A stretch of 64,000 nt of DNA, from assembly GCA_003225055.1 (NCBI GenBank), contig QIAU01000132.1:1-64000 (forward strand). The letters run 5' to 3'. The position numbers and the translations under genes were made by a program. Under the pieces are notes generated by a model that was given only the letters and a program-made list of their open reading frames with translations, was not told the DNA's origin and searched no databases. The DNA comes from Acidobacteriota bacterium. Lineage in GTDB: Bacteria > Acidobacteriota > Terriglobia > Terriglobales > Acidobacteriaceae. Positions 53,984 to 62,413 of the stretch are shown piece by piece (the stretch's first letter is position 1; each line of letters opens with the position of its first letter).

Positions 53984-55060
53984 ATGAATCAGCGTGTCGG
54001 GAGTGCCGTCCCTGTAGTTTTCCTCCTTCTTTTCTGTCTTTTCAGCGCATGGGCCTGGGCGGGCAGCGATCCTGCCTCGAGTGACACTCCCCCTCTGCAT
54101 CGCGTAAAGGTGTATCACGACCGCAGCCTGCGCGATCTGGATGCGATTGGAAATCGCAACGTGGGTTGCGGCCGGGGACTGGGGAACTGGTACAGCATCG
54201 AAGGTCAGATCCGGATGGGAAAGGAATACTCCCAGCAGGTGGAACAGACGGCCAAGATGGTGAAGGATCCGGTTATCACCGAGTATATCAATCGCATCGG
54301 GCAGAACCTGGTGCGGAACTCGGATTCGCCGGTTCCATTTACGATCAGGGTGATTGATTCTGACGACGTCAACGCCTTTGCTCTGCCCGGTGGGTTTTTC
54401 TACGTGAATTCGGGGTTGATTCTGGCCGCTGACAATGAAGCAGAACTCGCTGGCGTGATGGCGCACGAGATCGCGCACGTGGCGGCGTGCCACGCAGCGC
54501 GGGAGAATACGCGGGGACAGTTGATGAATCTGGCTTCCATTCCACTGATTTTCGTGGGCGGCGGAATCGGCTATGCGGCCCAGAATTTAGCCGGCTTGGC
54601 ATTCCCGATGACTTTCCTGAAGTTCTCGCGCGGGTTCGAGACGGAAGCCGATTTCCTCGGAGTGCAGTACTTGTACAAAACGGGCTACGATCCGCAAGCC
54701 TTCACCGCCTTCTTCGAGAAAGTGCAGGCCTTGGAGAAGAAGAAGCCCGGAACCCTGGCCAAGGCTTTTGACACGCATCCCCAGACGCCGGACCGTATGT
54801 CACGATCGCAGCGTGAAATCCAGACTTTGCTGCCGCCCGAGCCCGAGTACAAGCTGGATTCATCCGAATTTCAGGACGTGAAGGCGCGGCTGGCAGAGCT
54901 GGAGAACCGCCATAAGGTCAACGATCAGAAAGAAGGCAATCGTCCAACCCTGCGACGCGGTACCTCCAAGCCCGACGCTACCAGCGGCACCGGCAAAGAC
55001 AATGGGGATGATCGGCCGACTCTCAAACGGCGGCCGGTGGGCGATCAGGCGCCGCAGTAA
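53984..55060 (+). CDS. M48-family periplasmic metalloprotease
   Basis: A signal peptide (VVFLLLFCLFSAWAWAG) begins this 358-residue protein. The zinc motif is AHEIAHVAACHAAR, with the third ligand in the EADFLGVQYLYKTGYDP segment, and an HPQTPDRMSRSQRE motif follows. This is the BepA/YfgC and YcaL arrangement used in outer-membrane protein quality control. The C-terminal 70 residues are polar low complexity (RPTLRRGTSKPDATSG). The ribosome site GGTGAG precedes the ATG. Confidence 0.92.
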   Translation: MNQRVGSAVPVVFLLLFCLFSAWAWAGSDPASSDTPPLHRVKVYHDRSLRDLDAIGNRNVGCGRGLGNWYSIEGQIRMGKEYSQQVEQTAKMVKDPVITEYINRIGQNLVRNSDSPVPFTIRVIDSDDVNAFALPGGFFYVNSGLILAADNEAELAGVMAHEIAHVAACHAARENTRGQLMNLASIPLIFVGGGIGYAAQNLAGLAFPMTFLKFSRGFETEADFLGVQYLYKTGYDPQAFTAFFEKVQALEKKKPGTLAKAFDTHPQTPDRMSRSQREIQTLLPPEPEYKLDSSEFQDVKARLAELENRHKVNDQKEGNRPTLRRGTSKPDATSGTGKDNGDDRPTLKRRPVGDQAPQ

Positions 55061-55063
55061 GCG

Positions 55064-55456
55064 TTAAAGCAGCTTGCCGTTCGCCAGGGCCTGCACCAAT
55101 TCGAAATCCGCCTCCAGGAAGTCGTAGGCGGGGAGTGCCTTGCGGTCGGCCCATTGTAGGTCGCGAAAAATCCGGTTCTCAATCTCACCCCGGTAATCAG
55201 GGACAACATAAAAATAAAGATCAACTGCGCCGCCGCCCTTGTAGACGTGGTGAATGCGGGCGACTTGTTTTCCGATGTGCGCCTCGATGCCCAACTCCTC
55301 CTCGAGTTCGCGGCGCAGAGCCTCGCGAGGCTCTTCTCCGTACTCGATCTTGCCTCCGGGAAACTCCCATTTGAGCGGCATCACCTGGTGGCGGGTGCGC
55401 TGGCAGACGAGAATCTTCCCGTTCTTCACAATGAGGGCTGCGACCACCCGCTTCAT
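55064..55456 (-). CDS. Nudix hydrolase, MutT-like (8-oxo-dGTP diphosphatase)
   Basis: The Nudix box GGKIEYGEEPREALRRELEE(E) is complete, preceded by LKWEFP as in MutT. Length is 130 residues from the ATG at 55456, which overlaps the stop of the GAF gene (ATGA). A TTG six bases upstream is an alternative start. It likely sanitises oxidised nucleotides; other NTP substrates are possible. Confidence 0.9.
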   Translation of the reverse strand: MKRVVAALIVKNGKILVCQRTRHQVMPLKWEFPGGKIEYGEEPREALRRELEEELGIEAHIGKQVARIHHVYKGGGAVDLYFYVVPDYRGEIENRIFRDLQWADRKALPAYDFLEADFELVQALANGKLL

Positions 55457-55953
55457 TCGCAACCGGGGACTTTCATGGGAGCGGAGGTTTCCAGGTATTC
55501 ACCGACGAGGGCAGCCGAATGTTCTATCAACTCGCGATCTTCCGCAGAAAAGGCAGCAGGGTAATGGCTGTCAATGTCGAGCTCGCCGACGACTTTGCCC
55601 TTCACCAAGATTGGGACCACGATCTCTGACTTGGTTTCCGTCGAGCAAGCCAGGTATCGGGGATCGGCACTGACGTCGTCGACGACAACTGTCTTGCCGG
55701 TCGATGCTGCGGCGCCACAAATGCCCTGGTTCAGGGGGATGCGAGGGTGCGGCGTCATCGCGCCTTGAAACGGTCCCAGCACCAGCACCGGGGGCTGCAC
55801 ATCTGTATCCAGTATGTAAAAGCCGACCCAGTTGTACTTGGGCATGCTGTCGTGCAGCAGCCGGCTGATACCTGACATCAGCTCGTCGGGCGAGTTGACG
55901 GAGAGCACGAGCCGGTTGAGGTCTCTCCTGACTTCGAGGGGCTTGTCGGGCAT
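55453..55953 (-). CDS. GAF-domain protein, free methionine-R-sulfoxide reductase-like
   Basis: The 166-residue single GAF domain carries the fRMsr signature (NWVGFYIL, LVLGPFQG, RIPLNQGICGAA, LACSTETKSEIVVP, GELDIDSH). Cys79 and Cys103 match E. coli Cys94 and Cys118. The position of Cys84 is His69 (MTPHPRIP), so a recycling cysteine is missing. It is translationally coupled to the MutT-like gene, an oxidative-damage pairing. Confidence 0.87.
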   Translation of the reverse strand: MPDKPLEVRRDLNRLVLSVNSPDELMSGISRLLHDSMPKYNWVGFYILDTDVQPPVLVLGPFQGAMTPHPRIPLNQGICGAAASTGKTVVVDDVSADPRYLACSTETKSEIVVPILVKGKVVGELDIDSHYPAAFSAEDRELIEHSAALVGEYLETSAPMKVPGCE

Positions 55954-55969
55954 ATCTGAAGATATTAAA

Positions 55970-56812
55970 TCACACGCGCGAACGATGCTCGCCGGCGGTA
56001 CGTCTCAGTTCGCTGATCTGTCGCATGCCAGACGGAGCCGGGAAAAGGTGGGGATGAATAGCGGCGCCTAACGCGCGTAGGCCGGTGAGGAGCGTGGGTG
56101 CGGGAGTGTTCAAGAATTCGTCGCAGACGCAGTAGACGCGTCTTTGACGGACGGCGGTCATCTCGTCCCAGCCCCGGTCGCGAACGACCCTCTCCAGCGG
56201 GACACGGTTACCGGCGCCGCACCAGGCGGCAATCAGGACATCCGGATCGTCGGCGAGAACAGATTCTGGCGAGCATTGGACGCCGGGCTCGCCGAGGAAT
56301 TGGCCACCTGCCGCGTCCACCAACTCGGCAACCCAAGGCTGGGAGGCGATCAGCGGCTTGCCCCATTCTTCGCAGAACACTTTGGGCCGGACAAGACTGC
56401 GGGTCTGGTTGCTAACCGATTCGATCTGCTGTTGCATGTCGCCGATCACCTCTTGGCCGCGATCGGAGGCACCCACGGTGCCCGCGATGGTAACGATGTC
56501 GGTGTAAATGTCCGCCAGGGTCTTGGGCGCGAGGCCGAGAAAGCGAGCGCCGGATTTGAGAATCTCGGAGACGGCTTTTTCCTGGTAGGGAACGGCGGCG
56601 ATGACCAGGTCCGGATGCGCGCCTAGAATTTCGGCGGAGTTGGCGGTCCACGAGTCGGCGATGATCGCGCGGCCGTTGGCGGCTTCGGGGCAGACGTCGG
56701 CGCAGTACTTCGTACAGGCGACTAGGCGATCGAGCTGGCCCAGGCACGCGAGGATTACCGTCGCGCTGGGTTGCAGGCTTGCGATGCGACGGGGTATGTG
56801 GTCGGAGGCCAT
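55970..56812 (-). CDS. Cobalamin-binding-type periplasmic-binding-fold protein (BtuF-like)
   Basis: The 280-residue protein has the class III substrate-binding fold: RRIASLQPSATVILACLGQL, SAEILGAHPDLVIAAVPYQE, a long linking helix, and VLADDPDVLIAAWCGAG. No signal peptide or lipobox is seen at the start (MASDHIPRR). It may therefore be cytoplasmic or use a missed upstream start. No ABC permease is nearby. Family known for vitamin B12 or siderophore binding; ligand unknown. Confidence 0.82.
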   Translation of the reverse strand: MASDHIPRRIASLQPSATVILACLGQLDRLVACTKYCADVCPEAANGRAIIADSWTANSAEILGAHPDLVIAAVPYQEKAVSEILKSGARFLGLAPKTLADIYTDIVTIAGTVGASDRGQEVIGDMQQQIESVSNQTRSLVRPKVFCEEWGKPLIASQPWVAELVDAAGGQFLGEPGVQCSPESVLADDPDVLIAAWCGAGNRVPLERVVRDRGWDEMTAVRQRRVYCVCDEFLNTPAPTLLTGLRALGAAIHPHLFPAPSGMRQISELRRTAGEHRSRV

Positions 56813-56910
56813 TTTTGGTCGGAAGACGGTTCTGCTAGTTTAAATGGAGCGCCGGCCAGCCTGGGTCTGGCGCCTGGCAGGTTGCCGACCGGGGGGCGGG
56901 ATTAATTCCA

Positions 56911-57270
56911 ATGTACTCTCCCAAACTGCTCGACCACTTTCAGCATCCGCGGAATGCCGGGGAGGTGCCGGACGCCGACGCCGGCGTCGAGGTCGCGAAC
57001 CCAGCTTGCGGCGACATTTTGCGGCTCACGATGAAAGTGGTTGACGGGCGGGTTACCGAGATCCGGTTCAAGGCCAAAGGGTGCGTGCCGGCTATGGCGT
57101 GCGGCTCGGCCTTGACCGAGCTCGTCGGCGGCAAGACTTTGGCCGAAACCCGTGCGCTGCGCCGGGAAGATGTGATCCAAGCCGTGGGAGGGGTGCCGGA
57201 AGCCTCTACCCATGCCGGCCAATTGGCCATCGATGCGCTGAGCGCCGCCCTCCAAAGGCTGCAAAAATAG
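56911..57270 (+). CDS. IscU/NifU-N-like iron-sulfur scaffold with altered third ligand
   Basis: The 119-residue product aligns with IscU: NPACGDILRLTMKV (Cys33, Asp35), then KGCVPAMACGSALTE (Cys58). At the third ligand, where IscU has HCS, this protein has STHAGQLAIDAL (His101-Ala102). Cys64 is an extra nearby cysteine that might substitute. No iscS, sufS or hscA homolog is adjacent. It could be a scaffold variant or carrier. Confidence 0.85.
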   Translation: MYSPKLLDHFQHPRNAGEVPDADAGVEVANPACGDILRLTMKVVDGRVTEIRFKAKGCVPAMACGSALTELVGGKTLAETRALRREDVIQAVGGVPEASTHAGQLAIDALSAALQRLQK

Positions 57271-57675
57271 CCGACGAAAATGCCCGACTCGGGCCGCAAG
57301 TATGCGACTCAACTCCTTTCCGGACAGCGAGTTCCACTAACTCATTCCAGCCAACTCTACGCGGTAGAACTACTTAAAGTATCGCCCTAACCGAGTGTTT
57401 AAGCGCCTCACGAAAGTATACAGACATGAAGTAACGCTTTAATGCAAGGCGAAAGGACCCCTTGAGCAGGGCATTAACCATAAAGTTAACAGGGCTAGCG
57501 TATTAACTTATGAGTAAACACTATATGTTGGCGGGCGGGCACTTGTTTGCTTAAAGGTTTCCATGTAACTATATGAAACAGCGTCCTTTAGTCTCATAGA
57601 CGAGAAGCGCTGGATGAGCGGCGATTACTTTAAGAATCGCAGCCGACACCCAGCAAGGCTCCGTGATCGCAGGCT
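57271..57675. other. AT-richer non-coding stretch before the partition cassette
   Basis: No gene is supported. The composition shifts to A+T-rich with repeated TTAAC/AACTATATG-like words at 57470-57580. A partial inverted repeat (GGCGATT...AATCGCAGCC) lies at about 57619-57646. It marks a clear change from the coding DNA to the left and may be an island edge. Confidence 0.35.
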
Positions 57676-58080
57676 TATCGGACATTGTGTGTAGCGCGGC
57701 GGCGGGATCTAGGGGAGAGGCCGTCAGGGCGACGCGGGGGTGGGCATTGGGGGGCGCGTCTGGATCGCAAAAAGTGAACTGGAGGGCCAGGCGATGGAAT
57801 GCCGGAGCAGGATGTGCAGCCGCCAGCGCCGCCGCAGCACAGGGAGAGCGCGCGGCTCCTACTGAGAGCGGGTGGAGGTGACAGTGGGCGCGAGGTAGGG
57901 GAGAGGTGCGGTGCGCGCGGCGGTTGGTAGAACGGTTTGGCAGAGAGGGGCGCGGCAGATGCCTTCCGGCTGCGGCGCCGAGAGAGATGGGGGCTAGCCG
58001 TCTGCGGACGTAATAGCGATGTACCGGGAGGTAGAGCGGAAGGTGGATAGTATGCGAGCGGTGTGGATCGCGCCGTCCCG
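57676..58080. other. G-rich non-coding stretch
   Basis: About 400 bases are strongly purine/G-skewed on the plus strand, with several GGGGAGAGG and GAGAGCG words (GGGGAGAGG at 57712 and 57898). The only long open frame is a Pro/Ser/Arg-rich minus-strand one that is typical of chance. This stretch may be part of a centromere-like region for the following ParA system. Confidence 0.35.
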
Positions 58081-58081
58081 A

Positions 58082-58118
58082 TGTCTGTCTGACGGTCTGT
58101 CAGACCGTATGTAAGACA
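58082..58118. promoter_or_regulatory. 37-bp dyad, candidate operator/parS-like site
   Basis: The core ACGGTCTG-T-CAGACCGT is a perfect inverted repeat with a one-base centre at 58100. Outer TGTCT and AGACA lie symmetrically, five bases away on each side. It is 145 bases upstream of the ParA-like start. Such dyads upstream of parA are bound by ribbon-helix-helix partners in type Ib partition systems. Confidence 0.5.
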
Positions 58119-58262
58119 GCGTGTAATACACATTGCAGCCGCGCCCTCAGCCAGATGCGGCCGCTCGCCATCGGATAGAAGGTGGGGCCATAAGCCGCGT
58201 CACACTGAAGAACCATAGTAGTTACTCGGCGGGGGTTTCCGAATGGAGTTAGGCTGCCAGAT

Positions 58263-59012
58263 ATGGCGACGATCATTGCTATTGCAAACAAAAAGGGCGG
58301 GAGCGGAAAGACCACGACCGCCACCAACTTAGCGGGTGCGTTCGTGGCCAGAGGCTATCGAACGTTGATTGTGGACGCAGACGGAAGCCAGGCAAGCGCT
58401 TATTCGTGGCGTAGAACCGGAGAAGGCGCCGGCTGCTGTTACGAGGTTTTAGGGTTGCAGTCCACCAACGTCAGGAACTTTCTGAAAGCGGCGCTGACGG
58501 TCGATCCTTATGATGTGGTGCTGATTGATTGTCCGCCGAGAGATCCTGGCGAGAAGGATGGGGAAGTGCTCCGTAACGCTGTGCTGGTATCGAATGCCGT
58601 TTTGATACCGGTTATGCCGTCGGGACATGACTTGCGGGCACTGATCGGTTTTCTGCAATGGCTCCTGGCTGTTCGGGAAGGCACGAAACCCGAGCTTGAT
58701 CTTCTGGCGTTCATCAACAATCGCGATGCGCGCACCAACTCAGCCAAAGGTGCTCGGACGCAACTGATGCTGAACCTGGCGGGCCTGCCCATCCGGGTTT
58801 TGGAGAGCGAGATTGTGCATCGCGAACAAATCCGGCGCACGGGCGACACGGGGTTGACGGTCTTCGAGCTGGCGCGGGACAGCAAAGGAGCAAACGAATA
58901 CATCTCTTTGAGGGAGGAGATTCTGAAATGGCTAGCGGCAACAAGCGAGAGGGCAGCGGCGGTATTGACTTCGGCGCCGACTTCAGCGGGCTCCACGAGC
59001 GCCCCGTTCTGA
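58263..59012 (+). CDS. ParA/ParF-family partition ATPase
   Basis: The 249-residue ATPase has the deviant Walker A KKGGSGKTTTATNLAGAF with the signature lysine. Switch I region is VDADGSQASAYSW, and Walker B is YDVVLIDCPPRDPGE. There is no N-terminal helix-turn-helix, so it is the small type Ib (ParF-like) form. The Ala/Ser-rich C-terminus overlaps the next gene by 85 bases. Partition of a plasmid or island, or positioning of a cellular cargo, is possible. Confidence 0.88.
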   Translation: MATIIAIANKKGGSGKTTTATNLAGAFVARGYRTLIVDADGSQASAYSWRRTGEGAGCCYEVLGLQSTNVRNFLKAALTVDPYDVVLIDCPPRDPGEKDGEVLRNAVLVSNAVLIPVMPSGHDLRALIGFLQWLLAVREGTKPELDLLAFINNRDARTNSAKGARTQLMLNLAGLPIRVLESEIVHREQIRRTGDTGLTVFELARDSKGANEYISLREEILKWLAATSERAAAVLTSAPTSAGSTSAPF

Positions 59013-59338
59013 AAGGCGCAGATCTCGATCTGCCAACATCTATGGAGATTGTCACCCCGGCGGAGGAGCCGGTTAGTAAGTCCGAAGAGATGGCGGTAAC
59101 TCCCGAGAGCGCCGCTGAGGCTGAAATTGATCCGCTGACCAAGCTGATCACTGCAGCCGAAAGGGAACGGGGGCTGCCCTATACGTTTCGTATACCGATC
59201 AGTATGGACAGGGAGTTTCGAGCCCTGGCTAAAGAATTTGATCTAGATCTCTCCGACATCGCCCGCTCGGGGTTGGAGATGGCTCTGCACAAGTTGCGCC
59301 AGATGTCCAGGAACCGGAAGCGGCCGCGGGTGCAGTAG
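58928..59338 (+). CDS. Putative ribbon-helix-helix DNA-binding partner of ParA
   Basis: This 136-residue protein starts at an ATG with GGAGGAG upstream, inside the ParA gene; an in-frame ATG at 59042 would avoid the overlap but has no ribosome site. Residues 1-75 are acidic and disordered-looking. Residues about 88-125 fit an RHH fold (YTFRIPISMDREFRALAKEF, then LDLSDIARSGLEMALHKLRQ), with a basic end (RNRKRPR). A disordered N-terminus plus RHH is the ParG/omega layout that binds centromere repeats and stimulates ParF. Confidence 0.72.
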   Translation: MASGNKREGSGGIDFGADFSGLHERPVLKGADLDLPTSMEIVTPAEEPVSKSEEMAVTPESAAEAEIDPLTKLITAAERERGLPYTFRIPISMDREFRALAKEFDLDLSDIARSGLEMALHKLRQMSRNRKRPRVQ

Positions 59339-59934
59339 GGCCGGGCGGGCCAACTCTGCGCCACGCCTGCCCCCACCTGACGCTGCCCACTTCGCGCTTT
59401 TCGAAGGCGGGAAACCACGCAGCCGGCACTGACACCGGCGTTGTTAATCCGAATCTCAGCCAGGCAGGTGCTTCGCTTCGTTCAGGATGGGCAAGCGGTA
59501 AGGGACCGGACGGGCGACGCGGAGACGGTTCGAGCGATCGCCTAGTTAGCACCCGCGGAAAGGGGGCGTTGCGCGCCAAAGTTTTTCGACGTCGTTCGGA
59601 TCTTCCACATTGGGATTGCCCGGCTTTGCACGGAATGAACCAATCTGAGCCTCCGACCTCCACACCAGACACCCGCACGACAAGGCATCGGTACAGCCGG
59701 TGCCGGTTTCTTCTCACCCGGTCAGCTCTTGCTCAAGTTGAGATGGAAAATACGCAACTCAGTCCATTTGTCGTGGAGGTTGATCTCAATGTCCCCCGCA
59801 ACCGACCGCGAGAATTCCACCGAGCTGACGAATGGATGATGGGCAGACCTGGACGAAGGCGGTGGCAAAGTTACGCCGGGCAACTACGGTTGGCGGTTCG
59901 CAGGCTGGAGAGTACGAGTCCGCGCCACACCGTA
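59339..59934. other. Non-coding gap with a dispersed repeat
   Basis: No gene is supported between the partition cassette and the convergent DUF5916-like gene. Frames here are Pro/Arg-rich and lack ribosome sites. The only recognisable element is the repeat at 59449-59489. Confidence 0.4.
59449..59489. repeat. Dispersed intergenic repeat, copy 1
   Basis: It starts CCGAATCTCAGCCAGGCAGG and ends TTCAGGATG. It is roughly 88% identical to the element at 62708-62748, in the same orientation. It belongs to the TCATCCTGA-type repeat class. Confidence 0.6.
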
Positions 59935-62220
59935 TTAGAAACGGAACAGGTAAGAGACCTTGACGAAGAACTGGCGGCTGTCGTTGAGAAGAGAGTCGCG
60001 GGTACGGAGGAGGCTGCCGTCGGGAGCGAGAAGGAGGTGGTGATCGAGATTCTGAAGGTTGCTGTTGTAGCCGACGTAAACCGCGGTGCCGGGGTGGAGA
60101 AGGTAGGTGATAAGAAAATCGGCGTTGAGGTTCTTGGTGGTCGGCAGGCTGGTAAAGTTTGGGTTCGCGAGCACGGCAGAGTACTCGAGGATGACGCGAA
60201 CGGAGAGCTCGGGAGTGAACTGGTAATTCCACTTAGAGCGAATGATGTGATTGTTGAAGGCGACGCCGCGCTGGTTCAGGTCGGCGAGGCGGAACCAGAG
60301 ATAGGTATTGTCGATGCGCAGGCGACTGGTGGCAATGATGCTGAGGTCGGTGGTCGTGCTGTGGCGTCGCGCGAGGAATGGCTGCACGCTAACCGGCGCG
60401 GCGTAGTTGATACGTTGTCCCCAGCGAGTGTCCGTATCAAAAATGACCTTCTTGAGGGGTGCGGTGCGGAAGTAAAAGAACTTGGTGTTGCGGACAAAGT
60501 CCTTATTGTAGGTGAGAACAGAAAAGTCGCGCGGGCGGAGGAGTTCGGCCTCCTTGGCGTAGCCGACACGTAGAAATGTTTGCCCCGGCATCTCGAAGAA
60601 GAGTTCCGGCGTGTAACCCCAGTTCAGGGTGTTTCCTTCGTGATCGTAGATGCGGTAGACGGGGAACTCCGGTCCCCAGCGCAGGAGATGCCTCTTCGGC
60701 CAGAAGTTATACCAGGGATCGAGGTTGATGTTGTGAATATCCGGCTGAGGATCAAAACCAGTCTCGGTGCGGAAACCGTCGCTGCGGCCGGTGTAGTGAA
60801 GGTCGGCATTAAAGCTGTGGCCATAACGGCTAACGTCGCCTTCGAAAGCGGGGCCCGCGAGACGGGTGCCGTCGGTCTGGCGGGTCGAACTTGCAACCGC
60901 CTGGAACCTCGTGACCACGGTCTTTGACAGGCGGAGGGTGGTGTCCACGCCGCCGACGCGATTGAAGGCGCCGTCGAACTCGCGATCGGTATACATCAGG
61001 CCGATGAAGGAGTCCTTCATGACGTCCCGGCTGATTCGTCCAATGGCAAAATAGGCGCGCTTCATCGCCAGCGGATCGGTGGGAGCCACCCGCAGGCCGG
61101 GCGAGCGGTCGTCGGCCAGCAGCATGCCAACGGAGTATTTCCCCACTTTCCCTGTCAGCCGTGAACCCAACTGAGGGTGGGCGATGCGGCGGGTAAAGAA
61201 AAGGTTGATAGGCGTGTCGAAGTAATTCGAGTTCTCGAGAAAGAAGGGGCGCTTTTCCGGAAAGAAAACTTCGAAGCGCTGACTGACGGTGACCTGTGGC
61301 TGGTCTGACTCAACCTGACTGAAGTCGGGCTCAACGGTCGTGTCCAGGACCAGGCTGTCCTTGATGACGAACTTTGAATCCAAGCCGCCGTCGAATTTAG
61401 CGGCGCTGGAGTCAAAGCGCGGAACACTGGGGTCACGCAGGTCGAGACCGCGGAAGGAGCGGAACAGGCCATAGGGAATGAACTGCATGTTGCGGCCCGG
61501 CGAGATGTTCTCCATGCCCTTCAGATCACCGTTCTGGGCGATGATGCCTTCTTCGCGCCGCGTCGTATAAGGCCAAAAAGATTTCTCGTTCGCGCGGTGG
61601 ATTTCCCGTTGCAGGGTTATCCCCCAGGTCTGGACGCGAGCCTTGGGGAAGCGCAGGGACTTGAAGGGAATGGCGAACCAAGCGACCCATCCTTGCTTAG
61701 TGATCTGGCCGCGCGAGTACCAGAGAGTATCGAAGCTGAAATCTTCGTTGCTATCGGTGGCGAGGCCGTCCCCCTGTAGCCCCAGCGGGTTGACCACGAA
61801 CTCGTAAGCGCGACGGTGGTCGTGGAAACTGTCAATCCAGATATCGACGAAGTCGTCATCCCAGATGTCGTCTCGATGTCCGAGATGAGCACGAATCTTG
61901 TTCGGCTCGTTGTCAAAACATATAAACACGGCGTAGAAATTTTTGCTGTCGAAGGCGAGATAGGCGACAGTACGCTGGCTGACCGGCTGACCGTCGTGCG
62001 GAATCCACTGCCGGAAACCCTCGACCCGCGCCATTTTGCCGGCCATCCGTGGGCTGGGGTCCATGGTGAGGAAGTCCTCGATGGCCGGAGGCTGGTCCAC
62101 ACGCGGAATGGTGACGGAGTGGTCAGAGGTACGGATAACCGCAGGCTCGTCTGCGAACGAAAAGGAGGCCAGCGCCGTCAATGTCAAACCACAGGGCAAA
62201 ATCCGAGTGAGCAGGTTCAT
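59935..62220 (-). CDS. DUF5916-type outer-membrane protein with CBM9-like N-terminal domain
   Basis: From ATG 62220 (signal peptide LPCGLTLTALASFSFAD) the product is 761 residues. Residues about 45-220 form a CBM9-like/DOMON sandwich (YLAFDSKNFYAVFICFDNEP, DDDFVDIWIDSFHDHRRAYE, GWVAWFAIPFKSLRFPK). The rest is a DUF5916 barrel region (FFPEKRPFFLENSNYFDTPI, LFFTRRIAHPQLGSRLTGKV), ending in Phe (FVKVSYLFRF). The family is often found in Bacteroidetes and Acidobacteria; function unknown, possibly glycan binding or transport. Confidence 0.88.
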   Translation of the reverse strand: MNLLTRILPCGLTLTALASFSFADEPAVIRTSDHSVTIPRVDQPPAIEDFLTMDPSPRMAGKMARVEGFRQWIPHDGQPVSQRTVAYLAFDSKNFYAVFICFDNEPNKIRAHLGHRDDIWDDDFVDIWIDSFHDHRRAYEFVVNPLGLQGDGLATDSNEDFSFDTLWYSRGQITKQGWVAWFAIPFKSLRFPKARVQTWGITLQREIHRANEKSFWPYTTRREEGIIAQNGDLKGMENISPGRNMQFIPYGLFRSFRGLDLRDPSVPRFDSSAAKFDGGLDSKFVIKDSLVLDTTVEPDFSQVESDQPQVTVSQRFEVFFPEKRPFFLENSNYFDTPINLFFTRRIAHPQLGSRLTGKVGKYSVGMLLADDRSPGLRVAPTDPLAMKRAYFAIGRISRDVMKDSFIGLMYTDREFDGAFNRVGGVDTTLRLSKTVVTRFQAVASSTRQTDGTRLAGPAFEGDVSRYGHSFNADLHYTGRSDGFRTETGFDPQPDIHNINLDPWYNFWPKRHLLRWGPEFPVYRIYDHEGNTLNWGYTPELFFEMPGQTFLRVGYAKEAELLRPRDFSVLTYNKDFVRNTKFFYFRTAPLKKVIFDTDTRWGQRINYAAPVSVQPFLARRHSTTTDLSIIATSRLRIDNTYLWFRLADLNQRGVAFNNHIIRSKWNYQFTPELSVRVILEYSAVLANPNFTSLPTTKNLNADFLITYLLHPGTAVYVGYNSNLQNLDHHLLLAPDGSLLRTRDSLLNDSRQFFVKVSYLFRF

Positions 62221-62413
62221 CTCGGCGCAGCTCCCCAGGCGCTCAGATTTGACGTTCGGGCGGGCGAAACGAAAGCCGGTCCCTCGTCCCATGCTACGGC
62301 GGCAAAGCGCGCAGCCGGTTAATTCAACTGGGTCTCACATGGGAAAAAACCCGATTTTCTACAGCATTCACCTCATGCACCGATGCTGCCGGGCAGGTAC
62401 GATATGGGTCGGT

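Noticed and set aside
57675-58133. 152-codon minus-strand open frame in the G-rich region
   Set aside because: Pro/Ser/Arg-rich composition follows from the G skew of the DNA, there is no ribosome site and no recognisable domain.
59569-60573. 334-codon plus-strand frame opposite the DUF5916-like gene
   Set aside because: Antisense shadow; Val/Glu/Gly-rich translation without a domain, while the minus strand encodes an intact outer-membrane protein.
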